Below, one piece after another: positions 62,149 to 64,000 of a stretch of DNA of 64,000 bases. This stretch comes from Tateyamaria omphalii. Lineage in GTDB: Bacteria; Pseudomonadota; Alphaproteobacteria; Rhodobacterales; Rhodobacteraceae. The position numbers were made by a program, and so were the translations under genes. Below the pieces are notes generated by a model that was given only the letters and a program-made list of their open reading frames with translations, did no database searches and was not told the DNA's origin. Location: the NCBI RefSeq assembly GCF_019802125.1, contig NZ_JAHVHT010000003.1, forward strand, positions 310,001 through 374,000, read 5' to 3'. Every line of letters starts with the position of its first letter. The stretch's first letter is position 1.

Positions 62149-63392
62149 GCATCTTCGGTTATCCGCGACCTTGCAGCAGTGGAATCTGGTGACTCCGCAC
62201 CATACAGATAGTCGCGGATCAACGGCACCGCGTCGCGCCGATGCGCCAGTTGCAGATGATAGACGGCCTGCATCTGGTGCTCGAACGCTAAAATACAAAC
62301 GGTCAGGTAGTAGCGGAACATGCGCACGAAGCGGTCGTCATAGGTTTGCGCGATCTCGTCTAAGTGCGCCTCGAACCGCTCACGCCAATGGCGGATGGTC
62401 TTGGCATAATGCAGGCGCCACACCTCGATATCGGTCTGCCACAGGCCGGACCGTTCCATCGCAGGCGCCAACTCGGACAGCGACGGGACATAGCCACCGG
62501 GGAAGATGTATTTGTTGATCCAGGATGAGTGCGCCATAGGCGGTGCGGACCGACCGATGGTGTGGATCAGCGCCACACCATCCTGGTCCAGCAACTCCGC
62601 GACGCGCCCGAAATAGGTGTCGAAATTCGGCACGCCAACATGTTCAAGCATGCCCACCGACACAATCCGGTCAAAGGTACCCGTTGTGTGGCGGTAGTCT
62701 TCCAGCCGGAACTCGATCTGATTTGACAGCCCGGCCGTTTCGGCGCGTCGACGGGCCGTGGCCAGTTGGTTCTCACTCAGCGTGATGCCGGTGACATGGC
62801 AGCCATGGTCACCTGCCAGCGTCAATGCCATGCCGCCCCACCCGCAGCCGATGTCCAGCACCCGCATCCCGGGCTCCAAGCGCAACTTGCCTGCAATGTG
62901 CGCCTTCTTGGCCACCTGGGCGTCTTCCAGCGTCATGGCGTCGTCGCGGAAATAGGCGCAGGAGTACTGCATGTCCTCGTCCAGAAACAGCCGGTAGAGA
63001 TCGTCGGAGATGTCATAATGATGCGCCACGTTCTTGCGGGCTGCGGCGGGGGCGTTGTTCTGGATGAAGCGGCGCATATGGAACCGGACGCGGTTCGCCA
63101 TCACGACCCATGAAGGAATATGACCCTTGAATCGGTTGCGCACTATAATCGTCAGCGCGTCGTCGAGCGTGCAATTCCGAGGCGTAATCGTGCCGTTCAT
63201 GTACCCTTCGCCAAGGCCCAGATCGGGGTTCACGATCAAGGCGCGCAATGTTGCTGTATCAGCGATGGCCAGATGCGCGGAACCGCCCGTATCCGGCCCA
63301 TAGTCGCGTGTCGTTCCATCCGGATAGGTCAGGCTCAAACGGTCCTCGACCATCATGCCGGTTAGAAAACGGTCAAGCAGCGTATCCCACAT
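62145..63392 (-). CDS. Cyclopropane-fatty-acyl-phospholipid synthase-like SAM methyltransferase
   Basis: A 415-residue CFA-synthase family enzyme. An N-terminal lipid-binding region (about 1-110) is followed by YDISDDLYRLFLDEDMQYSCAYF, the SAM fold VLDIGCGWGGMAL near 180-192, EHVGVPNFDTYF and YIFPGGYVPSLSEL. These all match CfaA-type synthases that transfer methyl from SAM to membrane lipid double bonds. Paralogues that modify other lipids exist, so the product is not certain. It is convergent with the HAD-like gene. Confidence 0.87.
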   Translation of the reverse strand: MWDTLLDRFLTGMMVEDRLSLTYPDGTTRDYGPDTGGSAHLAIADTATLRALIVNPDLGLGEGYMNGTITPRNCTLDDALTIIVRNRFKGHIPSWVVMANRVRFHMRRFIQNNAPAAARKNVAHHYDISDDLYRLFLDEDMQYSCAYFRDDAMTLEDAQVAKKAHIAGKLRLEPGMRVLDIGCGWGGMALTLAGDHGCHVTGITLSENQLATARRRAETAGLSNQIEFRLEDYRHTTGTFDRIVSVGMLEHVGVPNFDTYFGRVAELLDQDGVALIHTIGRSAPPMAHSSWINKYIFPGGYVPSLSELAPAMERSGLWQTDIEVWRLHYAKTIRHWRERFEAHLDEIAQTYDDRFVRMFRYYLTVCILAFEHQMQAVYHLQLAHRRDAVPLIRDYLYGAESPDSTAARSRITEDA

Positions 63393-63456
63393 GATCGCAC
63401 CCTTGCAGTCACTCCCTGCATAAAATCTGGGGCGGGCACTGGGGTTACGTCAAGGG

Positions 63457-64000
63457 TCAGGCGCCTGGGGCGTCCAGATAGGCGCGCACGGTGCCCTCGA
63501 ATGCCCGCGGATCGTCCGCATGCAACCAATGCCCTGCACCGGGGATCTTGACGAAACGGGCAGCGGGAAAGAGCGCGCGTATGGTGGGCCGACGCTCGGC
63601 TGTGACGTAGTCACTCTGCCCACCAGACAGGAACAGGGTGGGGCCGTCGAAGTGCCCCGATACCTCTGGAAAACCAAGGATCGCAGGCATGTTTGCAGCC
63701 AGCGCGTCGATGTTCAGCCGCCAGCGTTGCTCGGTCACGTCGAGCGATTGGGTCAGAAAACTGCACAACGCGGGCTCGATGCCTTGTGCAGCCAACTGCG
63801 CATTTGCGTCGGACCGGCGCGTGACCGAACTCAGATCAACGGCCCGCATTGCCTCAATATATTGCATCTGGCTGTGGCCGTAGCTGACCGGCGCAATATC
63901 GCCGACAACCAGCCTGTGCACCGTTTCCGGTCGCGACAGCGCCAGCATCATAGCGGCCTTGCCACCCATGGAATGGCCCACGACATCCATCGGGCCGCCC
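63457..64000 (-). CDS. Alpha/beta hydrolase (YbfF-like esterase), N-terminus beyond window
   Basis: The C-terminal about 180 residues of an alpha/beta-hydrolase; the frame stays open to base 64000, so the protein begins outside. The nucleophile elbow GHSMGGK, an acid region around LFLSGGQSDYV, and the catalytic His in GAGHWLHADDP are seen. The pattern is closest to small YbfF-type esterases. The substrate is not inferable. Confidence 0.82.
   Translation of the reverse strand, partial: GGPMDVVGHSMGGKAAMMLALSRPETVHRLVVGDIAPVSYGHSQMQYIEAMRAVDLSSVTRRSDANAQLAAQGIEPALCSFLTQSLDVTEQRWRLNIDALAANMPAILGFPEVSGHFDGPTLFLSGGQSDYVTAERRPTIRALFPAARFVKIPGAGHWLHADDPRAFEGTVRAYLDAPGA

Overview
The window looks like chromosomal DNA of a marine alphaproteobacterium of the Rhodobacteraceae (Roseobacter group). 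Evidence: a GC-rich sequence; the gene order hemN / fnrL / universal stress protein / ccoNOQP / ccoGHIS with TTGAT-N4-ATCAA FNR boxes; a Rhodobacter-type polyol operon (smoEFGKS-mtlK); and a rhizobial/rhodobacterial glycerol ABC transporter with a DUF2160 subunit. No species call is possible from the sequence alone. I saw no insertion sequence, phage gene, CRISPR array or rRNA.

Layout. 1-2220: end of a urea-type ABC transporter operon (urtC partial, urtD, urtE). 2227-4838 (minus): a signalling trio of periplasmic binding protein, membrane histidine kinase and single-domain receiver. 5230-11258: glycerol-type ABC transporter (glpV, glpS, glpT, glpP, glpQ, DUF2160 protein). 11339-12866: BlaI-like repressor plus M56 membrane peptidase. 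12870-22570: LacI regulator diverging from an oligosaccharide operon (CUT1 transporter, GH2 beta-mannosidase-like enzyme, sugar isomerase, Gfo/Idh/MocA dehydrogenase). 22584-30316 (minus): sorbitol/mannitol operon with its LacI regulator. 30750-45162: inositol cluster with CUT2-type transporter, LacI regulator, iolE, iolD, iolC, iolB, an aldolase, three Gfo/Idh/MocA dehydrogenases and an unexpected phytanoyl-CoA-dioxygenase-like gene. 45159-55760: micro-oxic respiration block (hemN, fnrL, usp, ccoNOQP, ccoGHIS). 55757-64000: BKACE-type enzyme, tRNA-Thr, a secreted PilJ-like protein, carB, a HAD-like protein lacking its catalytic Asp, a cyclopropane-fatty-acid-synthase-like methyltransferase and the end of an alpha/beta hydrolase.

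How it works together. Most of the window imports and catabolises sugars, polyols and inositols. Four complete transport operons each begin with the binding-protein gene, and each has a strong hairpin between that gene and the next cistron, probably to set a high binding-protein-to-permease ratio. Candidate operators are readable: TTTACGCGCGTAAA and a near copy for the polyol regulator; TTGCAACCGGTTGCAA/TGCAACCGGTTGCA at both inositol promoters; and a near-perfect 34-bp palindrome before the oligosaccharide operon. Four FNR boxes tie hemN, the usp gene, ccoNOQP and ccoGHIS into one low-oxygen regulon controlled by the FnrL encoded among them.

Points most worth a second look: the complementary degeneracy of the paired ATPases GlpS and GlpT; the dioxygenase inside the inositol operon; the nucleophile-less HAD protein; a hemN promoter geometry that predicts a leaderless mRNA; and the recurrent intercistronic hairpins.
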